Assembly: GCA_023052935.1 (NCBI GenBank)
Contig: CM041294.1
Coordinates: forward strand, 85,855,474 to 85,919,473
Source of the DNA: Piezodorus guildinii
Taxonomy: Eukaryota; Arthropoda; Insecta; Hemiptera; Pentatomidae
DNA: 64,000 bases
Direction: 5' to 3'
Shown here: piece after piece, positions 22,258 through 37,606 of the stretch
Numbering within the stretch: the first letter of the stretch is position 1
How the letters are laid out: every line of letters starts with the position of its first letter
Translations under genes and position numbers: made by a program
The notes under the pieces: generated by a model
What the model was told of the DNA's origin: nothing
What the model saw: the letters and a program-made list of their open reading frames with translations, nothing else
The model's database searches: none

Positions 22258-23090
22258 TACACAATAGAGGTCGGTAATGACGTTCTATTCACCTTACAAT
22301 TCGCGGACGACCAGGTTGTCATATCATCGGATGAATTTGATATGGAATATATGTTGAGGAAGCTCGTAGAAGTATATGCACAATGGGGTCTGGAAATAAA
22401 TAAGGAAAAAACTGAATATATGCCTATTCTCTCATCTGTCCCTGCTCTCTGTTTGGAAGGCTGGACGATTCCACAAAGTGATGCCTTCAAATATCTAGGC
22501 GTTACTATAGATAAGAACGCATCAATAGATAGGGACATATCTAATAAGATTGTTAACGGAAAAAGGATTATCGGGATACTAAATGGAGTGTTATGGAATA
22601 AGAAGGTTTCACTCCAAACGAAAAAGAAGATATTCCACCCCTTTTTGGTTGCAACTGCGCTATATGGATGTGAATCTTGGACGGTGAAAAAATCCCAGCA
22701 AAAAAAATTATTATACCTGGATATGGATTTTTGGAGAAGTTGTGCCGTGTCTCGGTTAGAAAAAATCCTCAATAATCAAATAAGGGAAAGAGTGGGGGCC
22801 GAGCTCACCATTCTCGAAGAAATTAGTAGAAGAAGGCTGATGTGGTATGGGCACGTTATGAGTATGGACGAAGCACGTTGGCCTCTTCGATTGATTGAAT
22901 ACTGCCCACCCAAGAGGAGAAAACGTGGAAGACCTCGGAAAAGATGGTTAGAAGAGGTAATGGAGGATTTGGCAGCCAGAGGTCTGACTGAGGACGACTG
23001 TAATGATCGAGATTATTGGAGAGACGGAGTGCTGAGGACCGGGATGTGATATCATTGCAGAACCCCGGAGAAAAAAAAACAAAAAAAAAA
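22258..23090 (+). pseudogene. RTE-clade LINE, 5'-truncated reverse transcriptase
   Basis: An open frame from about 22258 to the stop at 23047-23049 encodes the catalytic end of an RTE reverse transcriptase: LFTLQFADDQVVIS (the YxDD-type box, here FADD), GLEINKEKTEY, YLGVTID, a LWNKK-VSLQTKKKIF motif, TALYGCESWTV, LMWYGHVMSMDE, RRKRGRPRKRWLEEV and DCNDRDYWR. The N-terminal endonuclease and first RT motifs are missing. No internal stop in about 260 codons and an A-rich 3' tail (23069-23092) indicate a recent 5'-truncated insertion. Confidence 0.85.
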
Positions 23091-23749
23091 ACATTTATGA
23101 TGTAGATAGTAAGGAGAAGTGTTGTGATCATGAACTTTTATGAATAGAAGTTTTCATTAGATATACAAGTTTTAGTGTTCTCCGAGTCCGAAGTCCAGCA
23201 AAATATTTGGTTGGTACTTTTAATGGCTTAAAACATGACGATCATCGGTGCCAGATATATTCATTTTAGAAGATTAATTTAAAATGAATAATATTTACTA
23301 AAGAAGTATTGAGCTATAAAATAGGTTAGTAGCGTTTTTTACGGGGGATTTCAATTTGATTTGGGCATCATCAACGATCGAAGAACGTCTTTGCTGCGGA
23401 TTTTTCTTTTCGAAAATAAAAAATCATTAAATAATGAAGAATTTTTTCATTTTGATCAAGTAAAATACCACTTGCAGATAAGGAATTGCGGTTGAAACTG
23501 ATGCATACAATCACCGTAGCTAATAATTTTTTAGAATATTTAAACATTATTGACCAAGTAAACATGATTTTATAAACACAGAGAGGATTGAATTAAAATA
23601 TTGAAAAACGCTGTGAATATATTGTACAAATCAATAATCCGATGTAAATTAAAAAATAATCAATTATATAAAATAAATCAATATTTGCTAAAGTGTATAA
23701 TATATTGTTTATTTGGAAAATATTATAGAAAAATAAAACTACTGTTTTT

Positions 23750-24190
23750 AAAAGCAGCTGGGACATTGCTTGGAATTCAACTGTCTAATGTACAAGGGAT
23801 ACTCTTAGAAAATATATGCAATTTTCTAGGCTTTCTTACAAAGCTGGCATCTTTGGGGCAATTCTATGATATTATGTGCGTAAGTCTTTTATGTCCGATT
23901 CTGAAGCGGACCAGAGTCACCTCCTCTCTTCGTTAGATGCGACTTGAGGTTTTACAAGGATTTTCCTCTTTTATAATCGCTTTTAGCTTGCTTGGACAGC
24001 TGTTGTTCCAAGTTTCATTCCATTTTTCCAATACATATTTTAAGCCATGGCACTGATGGAAGCTGTGCCTTAGCACGACCAGGGAGAGTAAGAAAATCTT
24101 TGGCAGCCTTATCTGCCATTTCATTTCCTATTATCCCCATGTGATCTGATATCTACACATAATGAATTATTTTTCCATCTCCAGCCATTG
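23750..24190 (-). pseudogene. decayed RNase H LINE fragment
   Basis: The minus strand shows HMGIIGNEMADKAAKDFLTL (end of an RNase H domain), EKWNETWNN, then in other frames HKTYAHNIIELPQRCQLCKK (expected RIGHT..TH.....P.C.LC). It parallels the better copy at 1296-2763 but is a different lineage. Several stops and frameshifts. Confidence 0.65.
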
Positions 24191-24355
24191 ATTTGATCAA
24201 TTTCAGGATGGTTAATTTCGTAAAGTGGTATGTGTGTGGGTTAACGAGGTAATTCTAGTTTGGAAACGATAAGTTCTATACTAATAAAATTTCACAGTTT
24301 ATAAGCCTATATAAATAATAATGATGGAGTTTTTGTTGACGTTGAGAAATTAAAT

Positions 24356-24574
24356 GAGGAAGATGGTTGGGGGTGCGGTCATTAAATAGAAACACACATT
24401 TAAAACAAGTGCTATTTTAATTATGTGCCTTCTAAAGAAGTCCTTTGGACACCGTCTCAGAGTCAACCCTGATGAAGGCCCACAATGTAGGCCGAAATGT
24501 CGGCACATAATTAAAATAGCACTTGTTTTAAATGTGTGTTTCTATTTAATGACCGCACCCCAAGCATCTTCCTC
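24356..24574 (+). mobile_element. hammerhead-bearing inverted-repeat element, second subfamily
   Basis: Arms of 73-74 bp (24356-24429 and 24502-24574) are inverted copies differing by one substitution and one indel. The 72-nt loop between them carries a hammerhead-like motif on its 3' side. Outer ends are GAGGAAGATGG / CTTCCTC. The right arm matches the tail of the insertion at 44030-44174. No TSD could be fixed. Confidence 0.65.
24467..24506 (+). ncRNA. hammerhead-like ribozyme motif
   Basis: CC-CTGATGA-A, stem II GGCCcAC/GTaGGCC (one pair lost), GAAATGTC, then GGCAC. GAAAT replaces GAAAC, changing the minimal stem III to AU-GU. Slightly degraded relative to 44063-44102. Confidence 0.45.
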
Positions 24575-25439
24575 TATATATGTTACAATAATATATAATA
24601 AATAATATGTTACAGCAACCTGTTTAGTAAAACCGTCGATATTTTAAGGAATGTAAATAAATTAATCCTTTAAAATTTGTTTTTTTTTATTGATACCGTC
24701 GACTCAGGAACTGTTTGCATACCTGATAGAGTTTCCCTTAGTACATTTAGCTAGCTAGAAGCCATATAGAAATATATGACAGTTCCTTTGGGATTGAGAA
24801 TTGTGTGTAACTTGTGGAGTCTGTGTAGTCCCATGTGCACCGTTGAACTACTATCGAGGGAGATTGTATTTGTATTTGTATTCACTGTCTACTTCTTGGA
24901 TACATCGCTTTATGTAAATACATATACATCAATAAGTGCAATAGTGCCCTAGAATATCCTCTAGGTGTAACTAATATAACTATTGAGAATTAAAGCTTAT
25001 ATTGTTGAATCTTTTAGTTATCATTTAGTTTTCGTTTGTTTATTCATTATTCTGAAAAAAAATCAAAAAAACTTCATTTCTTTCCGTACGCAATTCAACG
25101 AAATCATTATGAATTTCAGTTTCTGAAATGAAATGAATAGTAATTTTTACTCTAAGTCATTTCTTCCTCTTAGAGTAATGTAAAATAAATAGAGGAAGTA
25201 CAATTTGTCTGACTTCATTTATTACATGATTATTTAGTCAAATAGTAAATTATACAAAGTCAAAATAAACAAAAGATACAAGAAATAAATAAAATAAAAA
25301 TAAATAAATAAGGATAACTTAGAATTAGTTTAGTTGCGCATTATTATGTAAAAATATATACTTTACAGTTGTGGTCATACAAATTTCATCAATCAATAAA
25401 AAAAACATTTCGTAGATTAATCATAACCGCATGTTTTAA

Positions 25440-26100
25440 AATAAATTCTGATTATTCAATAAAATGATATCATATATTGAAAATTAAAGAAAACTGCATA
25501 AAAATCAATGAAAAAAAATTAATAGTTCTCTCATAAAATGAATTATAATATTAATTTTCAAAACTATGACCAGTCTTGTTTTGTATCACCTCTGTTTTTT
25601 GTGAAAAGTGTTCTATTTCATATAATTTTACAATGTTACATGTTTCTGTTAGCAAAATGCTTTAATTTCGACATAATTAAAAGTTAAAACTACTAACCTA
25701 GAACTAAGACAGATTTTTTTTTAAATTTATTTATTTCATTAAGCGTGTGATATAAATAAATAGAAAAAAATAACAGAAATATTTGATAGGCATGAATTTT
25801 ACATGTTTTGTTTATTTATTTGTTAACTTCGTTTATTTGCATTTATTTTGTCTACAAATTTTGTTATTGTATACGTTTATGTATGTTGATTTCATTTTAT
25901 GTAATTTGACTTTCCTTTTGTTTATATTGTAAATATAATATGAATGAGATCCTGTAGCACTATTATTATAGTCTATTATGACAGATTGTAATATATACGA
26001 ACAAATAAAGTTCTGTTCTTAATTATAAAAAAGAAATATTCGCTTTAATCAAATTCATTTCCATAAAAAAATTATGCATGTGTGATCCAATTTCTTTGCT
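25440..26100 (+). repeat. dispersed repeat with a LINE insertion (partner at 38420)
   Basis: 25440-25784 plus 26032-26100 align in the same order with 38420-38830 (shared aaaatgaattataatattaa, cataacaaa/tcaaattcatt pieces). The partner lacks the central segment, providing an empty site for the LINE tail at 25785-26031. 24600-25440 before it holds only AT-rich DNA. Confidence 0.6.
25785..26031 (+). mobile_element. LINE 3' end inserted in a dispersed repeat
   Basis: Flanked by AGAAATATT at 25775-25783 and 26032-26040. Ends tttatattgtaaatata...caaataaagttctg, matching 34850-35160 and the reverse complement of 781-1109. Supported by the uninterrupted partner at 38750. Confidence 0.65.
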
Positions 26101-26340
26101 TGCGTCTGTAGGTGCGGGAAATAGATTTTGAAAGAGGTGGATAAATTTCAAAATGGTGTTTGAGAGGACACTTTACGGAGGGAGATAGGTAAAGAGTTCT
26201 AGAGTGTGGTCGCACGGACGATAAAGGATTTTACAAAGGACTTTAAGGAGGTCAAAGATATAGGATGGTTATCAGGTTCTTAAGGATTGGAATAGGAAGA
26301 TGACAAGGGGATATTTTCTTAGGGATTCGGAATGGCGTGC
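26100..26340 (-). pseudogene. CR1-like LINE fragment
   Basis: The minus strand reads KSFIVRATTL-stop-NSLP followed by a Leu/Ser-rich end, the same region as residues 90-120 of the copy at 5377-5772 (RSFIVRSTTLWNSLP). One in-frame stop replaces Trp. Confidence 0.6.
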
Positions 26341-27004
26341 TTTATATAATGTGTATCATAATCAAGGTTTTTTATTATTATAATATTTTTTTTTATGGAT
26401 GATACCGAGTGCCTTATTACTGAAATCAGCTTAAAAAGTTTTAATAGCCAATTATAGTCTAAACTGTTGCAGCTAACTTTCTTTATCTGAGGTAAAGAAA
26501 TTTCCGATTTAAAAAGCGCCCTAAAGAAGATTTTCATCCGAGGTCGATCGTTTTGCTCCATCGGATGTTAATTCATGCGCAACTTTTTTTTCCCTCGTCT
26601 ACTTTCTAGGTTTTTGTTGGTTTTTCCAAACTGGAAGGTTCGGATATCCGTTTGATTGTTTGAAAAGAATTGCTCTTTTTTATATGCCTACTTAGTTTTT
26701 GTCGTAACGTTTTATTAGAACGATTGTGTTTGGATTGTATTTTCTACACGAACTTCTGGGCCTTTGTCGAACGACGAGTATTTTCACGTTTTCGTGACTC
26801 TTTGGTATTAGCTATCAGTATGACATCGACATTTTATAAATTTAAGTTCATGACCGACTGAGGATTACAGTCAGTCGACTTGGTTTATTTTTCACCAAAT
26901 AACTATGGCATTTAGTATTTTATGGTAGCTTTTTACTAAGCTGAATAGTTATGAAATAACTTAGTCAATATAATTTATTTATTTTGGATAACTTGGATGC
27001 ATTT

Positions 27005-27480
27005 TTATTTTAATGTTGCTTACTGGGCAAACGCTCAAACCTTCCACTTCATCTCAAAAGACATATTTACATGACCATCATAAGGCCGTTATGGACTTAC
27101 GGAGTAGAACTGTGGGGGCTCTACTAAACTATAGAATTCTTTTCGTAACCAATCTTTATAATCCAAAATCCTTCGTGAAATCCTGAACGCTCTTTACCTT
27201 GTCACGAATAAACTCATCCATAAAAACCTTAATGTTCCATATGTTACTGATTTAGCTCGAACCAGTTATCAATCTTTTTATGAAAAACTCCATTCCCACT
27301 TTAACCAGCTAGTTTCTATCCTATCTCCCTCTTTGATTCCTGATAATCCTCCTGGGTGTCTGACTGCCACTGGGTAGCGTTTCTACATGCACATCATGTT
27401 AGTTTACGATGTCCATCATATTTACTTGTTGTATTTAATACAGTTGTAAACATCAATATATATGTTGAAATAAAAAAAAT
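27005..27480 (+). pseudogene. Jockey family-2 ORF2 end and 3' UTR
   Basis: Decayed frames around tatggacttacggagtagaa (WTYGVE), then N-K-L-I-H-K-N-L-N-V-P, DLARTSYQSF and IPDNPPG. A 3' UTR of about 110 bp ends in a short A-run at 27473. Same family as 29615-29980. 26345-27000 upstream has no supported gene. Confidence 0.65.
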
Positions 27481-27599
27481 GTTGTTAAGATCTAACTCTA
27501 AATTCAAATTTGCTTCTTTATGCTGTATCCACCGCTATTATTATTATTATCACCCTTAAGATTATTATTCAATATTTTTTTTAACTTTTTAACTTATTT

Positions 27600-27985
27600 G
27601 GACTTACGGAATTGAGCTTAGGGGCTCTAAGTCCTTCGAAGAATGCCCATCGCCCTTACTTTGTCACGAATAAGCTCATCTTTTCAAGACTTTAATGTTC
27701 CATACGTTGCTGATTTGGCCCGAACCAGTTATCAATCCTTCCAAGAAAAACTCCACTCCCACTCTAACCTACTAGTCCTTGCCTCCTCTTCCATCCCTGA
27801 TAATCCACCCAGGTGTCTGAAAAAAAAATGGCATCGAGATCTTCTAGTTTACATTACCTTCTGGAATGCGGCCCACTGGCAGTTCCTCTTGACGTATTTT
27901 TCGTGTATTTTATCTCACTGCTCATTTACTAGATATACTAACTAATACAGTAGTAAAAATCAATAAATTTACAAAAAAAAATTAA
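27600..27985 (+). pseudogene. Jockey family-2 ORF2 end and 3' UTR, second copy
   Basis: Starts at tggacttacggaattgag, then FNVPYVADLARTSYQSFQEK, LASSSIPDNPPRCLKKKWHR and DLL. The UTR motif ctggaatgcggcccactggc is followed by an A-run at 27972. Adjacent to the previous copy in the same orientation but with different truncation, so independent insertions are more likely than a duplication. Confidence 0.7.
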
Positions 27986-28017
27986 TCATTTTAAGCATTC
28001 ATTGTTGAGACTCTCAC

Positions 28018-28135
28018 TCCTTCAATCGCCCTGAAAAAGGCCTATAGTTTAAACGTCGGAACGCCGAAACGTCGGCACCATTAAACTAAGTTTATACTTA
28101 ATTGTGTATTTATTTGACCGCACCTTCAACTAACT
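28018..28135 (+). ncRNA. hammerhead-like motif and arm, degenerate
   Basis: Begins GCCCTGAAAAAGGCC and ends GCCGAAACGTCGGCACC (28062-28078). A partial repeat of AACGTCGGAACGCCG is inserted in stem II, and CUGANGA is CTGAAAA. The arm that follows (aagtttatacttaattgtg, GACCGCACCTTCAACTAACTTC) belongs to the 44423-44645 subfamily. Confidence 0.5.
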
Positions 28136-28159
28136 TCTCTCTAAAATAAATTCCCCTTT

Positions 28160-28330
28160 TATGAAAATCAACTTAAAATATTTTTTTAATTAAAGTATAT
28201 TTAATAGTTTCTAAATTGACTTTAACAGTCGAGGTAAGTAAAAAACCTGTGCTGCCCGCACTAGGTTTTTTTTTTTACTTTCACGTACCTATATATGAAA
28301 TATATAGTAAGGGAAATTGTTGTTAGCTTT
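28160..28330 (+). mobile_element. abutting ends of two element T copies
   Basis: One T end (GTAAGTAAAAAACCTGTGCTGCCCGCACTAGG, 28233-28264 region) is followed by a T-run and the start palindrome of another T (TACTTTCACGTACCTATATA, 28272-28291, with its return arm). Suggests a deletion derivative or back-to-back insertion. Confidence 0.5.
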
Positions 28331-28334
28331 TTAG

Positions 28335-29610
28335 ACCTTTTTTGTTGTTGATTTTGTTGTATTTCTGTTGCTTTTATAAAAAAATAATTTCCTGATCAGC
28401 TGTTTATAATATAAATTGATCAGCTGTGTTTAAAAACATTCCATTTATTCTAGAATGTCTGTGTATATGTTTCGGAGCGATGTTCTGTGTTTTATTGATG
28501 TGTTCTTAAACAGTTGATACGAGATGTGTAATTTAAAAGCCTGACCTTTCGAAAAGCCACCAAAAGTAATTTTTAAGTTTGACCTGATCGCCTCCTTGCC
28601 CGGCTGTCGGTTCAGTAATAAGTATTAAAATGTCCTCATGAATCCAATACCCTTTATAGATGTAGAGGTAAAGCTGATAATGTAAAGATGATTTAATATT
28701 AATTTTTATGTGGTTTGATAATTATACTAATTGATCTATCTTCTCTCCGATTAATTATGGAATCTTATATTATAATTGTTACTTATACAATTTCTTGTAG
28801 CCTGGATTCCAGAAGGTAATTATTCAAACTTCCTTTTGGTAAAAGTGTCGGAATCTGTTTGTGAACAATCCGAGCCGCCCTCAAAGGAAAGCTCTCCTCA
28901 AGTTGAAGCCTCTTCTCGCAGAAAATTATAACAATCTCTTTGCCACTCAGCTTCCTTACAGGGCCATTATCGATTCCACAACAGTATAATAGTCTTTGGT
29001 TTTCTGAAGGTTTTAGGGTATTATCACAGAGATGTTTAAATGTATATTGTTTTTGTTTAATCTCATTTATTGTTAAAATTCATGTAATAAATGTAAAACA
29101 AATGCAACTTTGCAAGTTTAACACTTAAGGCCTGTCCTCACAAGGCGTAGTCGCCCGGCGAGCAAAGAAAAGACGAATTTTCCGATCGAATCTAAATGAC
29201 GTCATACATAGGAATACCATTAAAATTGCCGTAGGGTGGCTACACAGGTGTGTGGCCGGGTCTTTGTAGGCTAAGGTATAATTTCGAAAATAATAATTAC
29301 ACACAATAATTATAATAATAATAACAATTAATATTTTTTTTATAGTTTTAAATATTTAATGACTGCCTAATAAATAAATAATAAATAAATGTCAAATAGG
29401 ACAGACAGTAAATAGTTAATAACAATGTATTTCTTTTTGGTGACCGCTTCCCGGACAAATTTGTTAACCTGGATATATCAACGGTGGACTGTTAACATTA
29501 ATTTTTTTTATCTCATTCTCCTACGAATTTTCCAACGAATGATACAAAAGACGGTGTTTAGACATTAATTTAAATAGTTTTTTTACTACCCTTATAATTT
29601 AAATTTTATA
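28335..29610. other. no gene seen
   Basis: Mostly AT-rich unique DNA. 28540-28640 and 28800-28980 are moderately GC-rich and non-repetitive but have no supported frame with splice signals. Confidence 0.4.
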
Positions 29611-29614
29611 TTAA

Positions 29615-29980
29615 ACGATTGAAAAGACAAGAAACTTCAACACTTACTGGACAAACGCTCCAACCTTCTTCTTAATTACAAAAGACTTATTTATATGACC
29701 ATCATAAGACCGATATGGACTTACGGAGTAGAGCTGTGGGGCTCTACTAAACCATCGAACTTATCTCGTATCCAATCCTTACAATCCAAAATCCTTTGTA
29801 AAATCCTCAATGTTCCTTATTTTGTCACAAATAAACTCATCCATAAAGACCTTAATATTCCATATGTCGCTTACTTAGCCCGAACCTGGTACCGTTCCTT
29901 CCATGACAAACTCCATTCCCACTACAATCCATTAGTTTCAATCCTTGCATCCTCATCGATCCCTGATAATTTATAAAAAT
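29615..29980 (+). pseudogene. Jockey family-2 ORF2 C-terminal fragment
   Basis: Best preserved copy of this family: HLLDKRSNLLLNYKRLIYMT then RPIWTYGVELWGS, RIQSLQSKILCKILNVPYFV, KLIHKDLNIPYV, ARTWYRSFHDKL and SSSIPDN. It aligns with the ORF2 end of the full element at 8461-11145 but is a distinct family. One frameshift near 29635. Truncated at 29976 without the usual UTR. Confidence 0.75.
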
Positions 29981-29984
29981 AATA

Positions 29985-30920
29985 AAATAATGTTAAACGA
30001 TTGGGATTGGTTCGAATGTACCTCCAGTACGTATCTTATCACAATTAAAATTAAAAATACCTTCTGTAATTGGTTTGATAATTTATTTAATTGATTTTAT
30101 TCAATAAAACCACTTCCCAATAGGTTTGGTCACCGGGGAAGTTAGACCATCACCTCCGTAAGGAGAGGCCTGTAGGGATAACATACTGTAAATATCTTAA
30201 GTAACTAAGGAACATTAATTATATAGTTTTTTTTTTCATTTAACAAGTATATGCATTATTATTATTTTTCACATAGCATTATATTTTTTTTTTCAATTAT
30301 ATGAGAACTTTTTATTAGATTATATTAGAAATTATATTAGATTATATTAGAAATTATTTTAGAACTAAAAGTTAATATTATAATTTTTAAATGTTATCCT
30401 TGCAATAAAGGCTTTATTCATTCATTCATTCAATAAAAATTGTAATAATCCTAATGTCAATTTTACACATCTTATGCGACTAGTGTAAAGCTCCCTCGAT
30501 TTTTTTGTATTATTATTTATTCAGCTGCGTAAAATAATCAATGCTAGTGCTCACAACTTTTAAGATCAACTATTGAGTTTTATAATTTATATGAGAGTAA
30601 TCAGGTTTTTTTTTATTTCGAATGATGGATATGTCATATGTGAAGTTATATACATTGCGATGCTACTTTTAAGAGTTACCTTACTATATCCTCCTTAATC
30701 TGATTATCGTCTCTTTCCTTAAAATGAAAATTTTAACAAATTTAGATTGTACAATGTGCCAGTTTTAGAGAAATTAAGAAGCTTAGAAATAAATCTGATA
30801 GGAATTAAAGTAAAAATAAGACTCGAACAAGCAAAAATAATGAAAATTGCATTTTGGCTTTACATAATATTCTTTTTTTTATCACAAAGTATTGAAAACT
30901 GTTAGTACTAAGATGAAATC
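29985..30920. other. AT-rich DNA with a LINE-like 3' tail
   Basis: 30290-30440 has TATATTAGAAAT repeats and ends ttgcaataaaggctttattc followed by (ATTC)4, a typical LINE 3' end. No gene seen. Confidence 0.4.
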
Positions 30921-30924
30921 CAGC

Positions 30925-34554
<3,630 letters not shown>

Positions 34555-34583
34555 TGCAAGTTAAGCAAGTACACACACAAGTT

Positions 34584-34622
34584 AAGACTAAACTTGCCGA
34601 CTTTCACTCCGAGCTCTTTATA
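34584..34622 (-). promoter_or_regulatory. TATA box and initiator of the secreted-protein gene
   Basis: TATAAA on the minus strand (34622-34617) lies 33 nt upstream of an initiator-like TTAGTC, with the A at 34589. That is the expected spacing for a core promoter, and it leaves a 5' UTR of about 35 nt before the ATG at 34554. Confidence 0.55.
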
Positions 34623-34849
34623 GTTCACTATTATCGCTTCGTCAATGTCATAGCGATAGTTTGCGGCGAATACAACGCCTGAACCAATTATAATTTTAAA
34701 GTCTTATTACCATTTTTATTTTTTTTTCTTATAATTAGTTATTAGTCAGGGGTGATTCATCATACTTGAGGTTCTTACTTGCATTATTCATAAGAGTTGC
34801 TATTTATTTGTATTTTATTTCCAGTTCGTCTTCATCATATGTAGTAATT

Positions 34850-35160
34850 CTTCACCTTTTATGAGGTTGCCTAAGATCAAAGTAAGATCAGATTATGATT
34901 TAAATTATTATGTTTATTTTAGTTTGTTATTGTACGTAGATATGAGTGAGTGTGTTTATGTTTTGTTCATTTATTTGCTAACTTGTATTTATTTTATTTA
35001 TAAATTTTGTTATTATATACCTTTATTTATTTATTTTTTTTAATGTAAATTGACTTTTATATTGTTTTTACTGTAAATATTGTATGAAGGTGATCTTACA
35101 GCCCTATTGTTATTGTCCATTGCGAAAAATTATAATATTTCTGTATAAATAAATAAAAAA
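34850..35160 (+). mobile_element. LINE 3' end
   Basis: Same tail family as 25785-26031 (ttattttatttataaatttt, ctgtaaatattgtatgaagg, gtataaataaataaa). Its A-run abuts the start of the tandem duplication. Confidence 0.55.
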
Positions 35161-35209
35161 AATTAGTTTCAAATGTTTACTTAACAAATTTTAAACAATT
35201 CACTAACTC

Positions 35210-35233
35210 ATGTCTTTTTATTTTCAGGTGAGT
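35210..35233 (+). promoter_or_regulatory. juxtaposed 3'/5' splice site (recursive-splicing-like), unit 1
   Basis: tctttttattttcag followed directly by GTGAGT, junction at 35227/35228. A pyrimidine-rich AG joined to a consensus donor with no exon between is the form of recursive splice sites in long insect introns. No plus-strand host gene is proven here, so this may be chance. Confidence 0.3.
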
Positions 35234-35640
35234 GATGGAATGATCATTGACGTCTTGGGTAAATATATGATTATTGAAAATAAAGAGTTAATAGATTACA
35301 TTATTATTATATAAACATAATAATATTAAATAAATTATTTTATAAATTCGATTGTTTATTCTTACATTTATATTTATTGCACTTTTGTATTATTTTTTAT
35401 ATTTCTGTTAACGAACACCTACAATGTAGGAAGTGACATGGAATAATTACTGTTCAATTATAAAAAATATAGATATTCATTTAAGGAAATTGCACAGGAA
35501 GCTCTGAAATCGTTTAGCCTAGTAAACATTTTTTTCCAATATATTAATAACATTATTTTTGCGTTTTGAATTTAATAAAAATTAGGGGTGTAGTTATAAT
35601 TAGTATATTTCTTAAATAAATACACTTCCCTCATTTTTTC

Positions 35641-36320
35641 ACTTTCACTTACCTCCTATAAATTAAATTTATAGTAAGGGAAAGTATTAGGATTGTGAAA
35701 ATTTTCGGATTCCAGTTTTCACAGGAACTACACGTTTTATGGTCCTAATGAGTCCAAATGACCAAGCCCCGCAAAAATCTCTGTGCGTGGTAAGTCTAGC
35801 GCAAAAACGAAAAGTCGTAGGAAACATAAAATTAATATTTAAGACAATTATACGCCCGATATGTTACAGTAACATTTTCGTCAAAATCAAATATCTAGAA
35901 TAGCTACTTTATACCATACATGTTGCACTTTTTCACGATTTTCTCAAAGACGGCTCTAAAGATTTTGATTAAATTGACTATATTTAATAGGTATTATATT
36001 AATTAATTGTAGTTTCGATATAAATAGGTTTCATTCTGATTAAATAAGCCTGAAATGGCTTGAATTTCGATATTTAAAATTGTCTGCCTTTCTTACATAT
36101 GATGTGTAGCATTGATATAAAACGGCTAAATATACAAGTTTTATATATCAATTTCAAGACCAGCTAAAGAAGAAATGTATATTTGTTTGTTTAAGCTTTA
36201 AGGCGTAAAACCTCAATATTATCAACTCCTTAATTATATGTAAGTTGTTCTAGAATCATGAAATTTTATTTGAATTGTTTTAATGAAAATCTAAAAAATA
36301 AAAAAATAAATAAATAGTGA
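35641..36320 (+). mobile_element. element T copy in duplication unit 1
   Basis: Starts with the terminal palindrome ACTTTCACTTACCTCC...GTAAGGGAAAGT and carries gaccaagccccgcaaaaatc and taggtttcattctgattaaa. The distal terminus is lost. Confidence 0.65.
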
Positions 36321-36494
36321 CGAAGTATAGTATAAATGGTTTTAGTTTATTATTTTCAATATCGGAAAAAAAATTACTCCCCTCTCCAAATTTTAGGTGT
36401 TACGTTCCAAGATACGTTGAACCTTAGTAAGGAATAAAAAAAAAAAATTAGTTTCAAATGTTTACTTAACAAATTTTAAACAATTCACTAACTC

Positions 36495-36518
36495 ACGTCT
36501 TTTTATTTTCAGGTGAGT
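36495..36518 (+). promoter_or_regulatory. juxtaposed 3'/5' splice site, unit 2
   Basis: Identical core to the site in unit 1, junction at 36512/36513, copied by the tandem duplication. Confidence 0.3.
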
Positions 36519-36926
36519 GATGGAATGATCATTGACGTCTTGGGTAAATATATGATTATTGAAAATAAAGAGTTAATAGATTACATTATTATTATATAAA
36601 CATAATAATATTAAATAAATTATTTTATAAATTCGATTGTTTATTCTTACATTTATATTTATTGCACTTTTGTATTATTTTTTATATTTCTGTTAACGAA
36701 CACCTACAATGTAGGAAGTGACATGGAATAATTACTGTTCAATTATAAAAAATATAGATATTCATTTAAGGAAATTGCACAGGAAGCTCTGAAATCGTTT
36801 AGCCTAGTAAACATTTTTTTCCAATATATTAATAACATTATTTTTGCGTTTTGAATTTAATAGAAAATTAGGGGTGTAGTTATAATTAGTATATTTCTTA
36901 AATAAATACACTTCCCTCATTTTTTC

Positions 36927-37606
36927 ACTTTCACTTACCTCCTATAAATTAAATTTATAGTAAGGGAAAGTATTAGGATTGTGAAAATTTTCGGATTCCA
37001 GTTTTCACAGGAACTACACGTTTTATGGTCCTAATGAGTCCAAATGACCAAGCCCCGCAAAAATCTCTGTGCGTGGTAAGTCTAGCGCAAAAACGAAAAG
37101 TCGTAGGAAACATAAAATTAATATTTAAGACAATTATACGCCCGATATGTTACAGTAACATTTTCGTCAAAATCAAATATCTAGAATAGCTACTTTATAC
37201 CATACATGTTGCACTTTTTCACGATTTTCTCAAAGACGGCTCTAAAGATTTTGATTAAATTGACTATATTTAATAGGTATTATATTAATTAATTGTAGTT
37301 TCGATATAAATAGGTTTCATTCTGATTAAATAAGCCTGAAATGGCTTGAATTTCGATATTTAAAATTGTCTGCCTTTCTTACATATGATGTGTAGCATTG
37401 ATATAAAACGGCTAAATATACAAGTTTTATATATCAATTTCAAGACCAGCTAAAGAAGAAATGTATATTTGTTTGTTTAAGCTTTAAGGCGTAAAACCTC
37501 AATATTATCAACTCCTTAATTATATGTAAGTTGTTCTAGAATCATGAAATTTTATTTGAATTGTTTTAATGAAAATCTAAAAAATAAAAAAATAAATAAA
37601 TAGTGA
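36927..37606 (+). mobile_element. element T copy in duplication unit 2
   Basis: Duplicate of the copy at 35641-36320, shifted by 1286 bp. Confidence 0.65.

Noticed and set aside
22248..22772. 174-codon minus-strand frame
   Set aside because: Antisense shadow of the RTE reverse transcriptase, whose plus frame has clear RT motifs.
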